Assembly (NCBI GenBank): GCA_900552155.1
Contig: URYU01000073.1
Location: 1 to 8,499, forward strand
Direction of reading: 5' to 3'
Source: an uncultured Collinsella sp.
Lineage (GTDB): Bacteria; Actinomycetota; Coriobacteriia; Coriobacteriales; Coriobacteriaceae
Length of the DNA stretch: 8,499 nt
Below the pieces are notes generated by a model. It had not been told where the DNA came from, did no database searches, and saw only the letters and a program-made list of their open reading frames with translations. Of the stretch, positions 6,578-8,499 are shown piece after piece (position 1 is the stretch's first letter; every line of letters starts with the position of its first letter). The position numbers were made by a program, and so were the translations under genes.

Positions 6578-6763
6578 GCGGTCCTGCGCGAACACCCCGA
6601 TTGCGCCGACGAGAGTGAGCATAAGGTCCGTCTTGCCTGCGGGCTTGAGTTTGATGACGATGCTCCGTCCGAGGTAGAGCTGACCGATCAGCCTGCGCCT
6701 GAGGAGTTTGACGAGCTTTACGCCATCGATGGTTCCGCCATGCTCGATGATGACGACGAGTAG
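6578..6763 (+). pseudogene. recA: Detached recA 3' segment: in-frame RecA C-terminus and acidic tail
   Basis: After the TAG, the recA frame stays open for 61 codons to a second TAG at 6761-6763. The translation begins 'AVLREHPDCADESEHKVR', the expected end of the RecA C-terminal domain, and finishes in an Asp/Glu-rich tail ('MLDDDDE'). In E. coli RecA such an acidic tail damps DNA binding and filament activity. A sense codon in place of the first TAG would restore a 382-residue RecA. There is no start codon with a ribosome site here, so it is not a separate gene. Its clean frame argues that any disruption is recent, or is an error or readthrough. Confidence 0.85.
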
Positions 6764-6774
6764 CGGTTACGCTC

Positions 6775-7467
6775 ATGTCGTATACGGTGACCGAGGCCAC
6801 GGTCGTCTTTCCCGATAAGAAGGCGGCCTCCTCGTTCTCGAGCGGGTATGCGTCCAAAAAGCCTTGCGCACATATCGATTGTGAGCTTGAGGGCGGTTTT
6901 GAGCGGTCCATTTGGATTCCCGTGCGGGTCGCGCGCCTGTATGTCAAAAACCGCCCCGATCTTCCCTGTGATTGGGATAACTTTCGTGAGGCGGTGCAGC
7001 TCATCGAGCGTAAATGTGCACTTACCATGGTGACTGAGATGTTATCGCGCCGCGACCATGCGACGGGTGAGGTCCGTGACAAGCTGGCTCGCTACGGTTT
7101 TCACCAGCCCGCGATCGATTTCGCCGTCGAGCGCGCCACCGAGTATCGCTTTTTAGACGAGAATCGCTTTTGCTCGTACTTTATCGAGGAACGCAAGCGG
7201 CGCGGTTGGGGACAGCGCAAAATCGAGACCGAGCTCAAGCGACGTCATGTTGTGCTCGATGACATTCCCGGTTATCCCGAGGATTATTTTGCCGTCGAAG
7301 ACGATTTGGCGCGTGCGTCAGCCCTGCTCGCCAAGCGGCGTGTTCCAGAGACGCGCGGATTCGAAAAACTGGTTCGGTTTTTGATGGGCAAGGGCTTCTC
7401 GTATCACATCGCCGCCGATGCCGTTAAGGCACGTCTCGATGCCGAATGCGAGGAATGTGCGCTTTAG
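6775..7467 (+). CDS. recX: Regulatory protein RecX
   Basis: RecX binds RecA filaments and limits RecA ATPase and strand-exchange activity. The 230 residues contain the helical three-helix repeats of the family. The clearest runs from about 82 to 160, with 'ALTMVTEMLSRRDHATGEV', 'KLARYGF', 'FLDENRFCSYFIEERKRRG' and 'GQRKIETELKRR'. A second, weaker repeat follows to about 220. The first 75 or so residues match nothing I recognise and may be a lineage-specific extension. ATG at 6775 is the first usable start after an in-frame TGA at 6748, and no Shine-Dalgarno sequence is visible before it. It lies 11 nt after the original recA stop, so translation probably depends on ribosomes finishing recA. 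The early recA TAG, about 200 nt upstream, could reduce RecX synthesis. No separate promoter is seen. A hairpin terminator follows at 7482. Confidence 0.9.
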   Translation: MSYTVTEATVVFPDKKAASSFSSGYASKKPCAHIDCELEGGFERSIWIPVRVARLYVKNRPDLPCDWDNFREAVQLIERKCALTMVTEMLSRRDHATGEVRDKLARYGFHQPAIDFAVERATEYRFLDENRFCSYFIEERKRRGWGQRKIETELKRRHVVLDDIPGYPEDYFAVEDDLARASALLAKRRVPETRGFEKLVRFLMGKGFSYHIAADAVKARLDAECEECAL

Positions 7468-7481
7468 GCGTATGCGTTTTG

Positions 7482-7531
7482 TGGCCCCGCCGCTCACCGC
7501 GTTTTAGCCGCCGTACTGGGGCCATTTATTT
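7482..7531 (+). terminator. Terminator-like hairpin after recX
   Basis: TGGCCCC (7482-7488) pairs with GGGGCCA (7518-7524), followed directly by the T-rich run TTTATTT (7525-7531). It begins 14 nt after the recX stop. The stem is strong, but the 29-nt loop is long for an intrinsic terminator, so efficiency is uncertain. Its T-run overlaps the first bases of the next promoter's -35 box. Confidence 0.55.
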
Positions 7532-7558
7532 GACAGTTGTTGTGGTTCAACGTACGAT
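7530..7558 (+). promoter_or_regulatory. Promoter for rny (-35 TTGACA, 17-nt spacer, -10 TACGAT)
   Basis: A perfect TTGACA at 7530-7535 lies 17 nt before TACGAT at 7553-7558, which matches TATAAT at four of six bases. Transcription should start around 7565, leaving a leader of about 160 nt before the rny ATG. A 7-bp inverted repeat, TGACAGT (7531-7537) and ACTGTCA (7563-7569), brackets the promoter and could be an operator. Confidence 0.7.
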
Positions 7559-7587
7559 AAACACTGTCATTTGCTTTGTGATATGTG

Positions 7588-7609
7588 CTCATCTGTGATG
7601 AGTTTGTTT
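7588..7609 (+). other. Small leader hairpin in the rny 5' UTR
   Basis: CTCATC (7588-7593) pairs perfectly with GATGAG (7597-7602) around a 3-nt loop, followed by TTTGTTT (7603-7609). It begins about 23 nt from the predicted start site. The stem is short for a terminator, so it may only be a 5' stabilising or protein-binding structure. Confidence 0.4.
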
Positions 7610-7663
7610 ATATGTTTATCTGTATCCGACCCGCATAAGCTGCGCCCATATTACTCAAATGTC

Positions 7664-7695
7664 GCGAGCCGTTCATAAGGACGGTTCGCTTTGTT
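7664..7695 (+). promoter_or_regulatory. Attenuator-like hairpin in the rny leader
   Basis: GCGAGCCGT (7664-7672) pairs with ACGGTTCGC (7681-7689) as a 9-bp stem with one G-U pair and an 8-nt loop. A T-rich stretch (TTTGTT, 7690-7695) follows at once, as in a weak intrinsic terminator. It lies between the predicted promoter and the rny ribosome site, so it could attenuate rny or end a short leader RNA of about 130 nt. Confidence 0.45.
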
Positions 7696-7724
7696 GTGTA
7701 ACGAATCCATAAAAAGGAGTGAGC

Positions 7725-8499
7725 ATGCCTATCATTGCAGCGCTCGTTGGCATCGTTTTGGGTGCCATCGCCGCCATTGCCTACATGCGCACCGCCAAGC
7801 AGGGTAGTCTTCACGAGGCCGACGAAAAGATCCAGTCGGCACACGCACAGGCTGAGTCCCTGATCGGTGATGCAAAGCGTCAGGCCGAGACCCTCAAAAA
7901 AGAGGCTCTGCTCGAGGCTAAAGAGGAGATCATCAAGAACAAGCAGGCCGCCGAGGCCGAGGACAAGCAGCGCAAGAGCGAGATTCGTACGCTCGAGAAC
8001 CGCGTGATGCAGCGCGAGGAATCCCTCGATCGCCGCAACGACGCTCTCGACAAGCGCGAGCATCAGCTGTCCAGTCAGGCCGGTCAGGTCGAGAAGCGCT
8101 CCCGTGAGCTCGAGGAGCTCTGCGCAAAGCAGACCTCCGAGCTCGAGCGTATCGCCGACCTTACCCGCGAGGATGCCCACAAGGAGCTCCTCGATAAGGT
8201 TCGCGGCGAGGTCACCCACGAGGCCGCCACGATTATTCGCGAGTCCGAGCAGCAGGTTCGCGCCGAGTGCCACAAGACCGCCCAGGAGATTCTGTCCCTG
8301 GCGATTCAGCGCTGCGCTGCCGACCACACTGCCGAGGTCACCGTTACCTCCGTGCACATTCCCTCTGATGACCTCAAGGGCCGTATCATCGGTCGCGAGG
8401 GTCGCAACATCCGGACCTTCGAGCAGGTTTCCGGCGGCAACCTCGTGATCGACGATACGCCCGAGACCGTCGTTCTTTCGAGCTTCGATCCGGTCCGTC
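7725..8499 (+). CDS. rny: Ribonuclease Y (RNase Y), N-terminal part (3' cut by window)
   Basis: RNase Y is the membrane-anchored endoribonuclease that starts mRNA decay in many Gram-positive bacteria. The 258 visible codons encode an N-terminal hydrophobic anchor at about 2-20 ('[19 protein letters not shown]'), a long charged coiled coil at about 25-200 rich in Glu, Lys, Gln and Arg, and the start of the KH RNA-binding domain with its GxxG loop (Gly223-Arg-Glu-Gly226 in '[16 protein letters not shown]'). '[18 protein letters not shown]' follows, also typical of the family. The catalytic HD domain lies beyond the window. The frame is open to the last base, with no lesion in the visible part. 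The ATG at 7725 is fixed by AAGGAG at 7714-7719, five bases upstream. It has its own promoter and a structured leader. Confidence 0.95.
   Translation, partial: MPIIAALVGIVLGAIAAIAYMRTAKQGSLHEADEKIQSAHAQAESLIGDAKRQAETLKKEALLEAKEEIIKNKQAAEAEDKQRKSEIRTLENRVMQREESLDRRNDALDKREHQLSSQAGQVEKRSRELEELCAKQTSELERIADLTREDAHKELLDKVRGEVTHEAATIIRESEQQVRAECHKTAQEILSLAIQRCAADHTAEVTVTSVHIPSDDLKGRIIGREGRNIRTFEQVSGGNLVIDDTPETVVLSSFDPVR

Noticed and set aside
5627..6622. A 331-codon open frame on the minus strand opposite recA
   Set aside because: It mirrors recA almost exactly, shows no family motif and has no promoter or ribosome site of its own. It is a codon-bias shadow.
7608..8357. A 249-codon minus-strand frame rich in Leu, Gly and Ala
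   Set aside because: It is the antisense shadow of the RNase Y coiled coil. The + strand frame has the anchor, coiled coil and KH motif of a real gene.

Overview
The window is about 60% G+C by eye, and every gene I can support lies on the + strand. The proteins are actinobacterial in flavour: a Gram-positive type LexA box, a RimO with a 'LYLQPEGMTDE' stretch, and a RecA with an Asp/Glu-rich tail. With the gene order, this suggests class Coriobacteriia, and Collinsella or a close relative is my best guess. That assignment is recall-based inference.

Layout. (a) 2-5357 is a tight, probably co-transcribed run: the 3' end of ftsK, a rodZ-like membrane HTH gene, yajQ, rimO, pgsA and a stand-alone CinA-type amidase gene. 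Gaps are 1-nt overlaps to 27 nt, and a hairpin at 5365-5388 closes the run. (b) 5358-5614 is a regulatory region: a helically phased TTTGG array, then a near-consensus promoter with a LexA/SOS box in its spacer. (c) 5615-7467 holds recA and recX, ended by a terminator-like hairpin. (d) 7530-7724 holds a strong-looking promoter and a roughly 160-nt structured leader. (e) 7725-8499 is the 5' part of rny (ribonuclease Y), cut by the window edge.

The genes are mostly core housekeeping: chromosome segregation and cell shape (ftsK, rodZ), ribosome modification (rimO), phospholipid synthesis (pgsA), NAD salvage (CinA/PncC), SOS recombination (recA and its modulator recX), and mRNA decay (rny). I see no mobile element, tRNA, rRNA or CRISPR array.

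I do not see a new multi-gene system. The striking observations are two apparent lesions in genes that are otherwise intact. rimO lacks the third cluster cysteine of its radical-SAM CxxxCxxC motif, and looks as if 9 nt (three residues) were removed in frame. recA has an in-frame TAG at codon 321, followed by 61 clean codons that still encode the expected RecA C-terminus and acidic tail. Either could be real biology (strain-specific inactivation, or stop readthrough for recA) or sequencing or assembly error. The sequence alone cannot decide.
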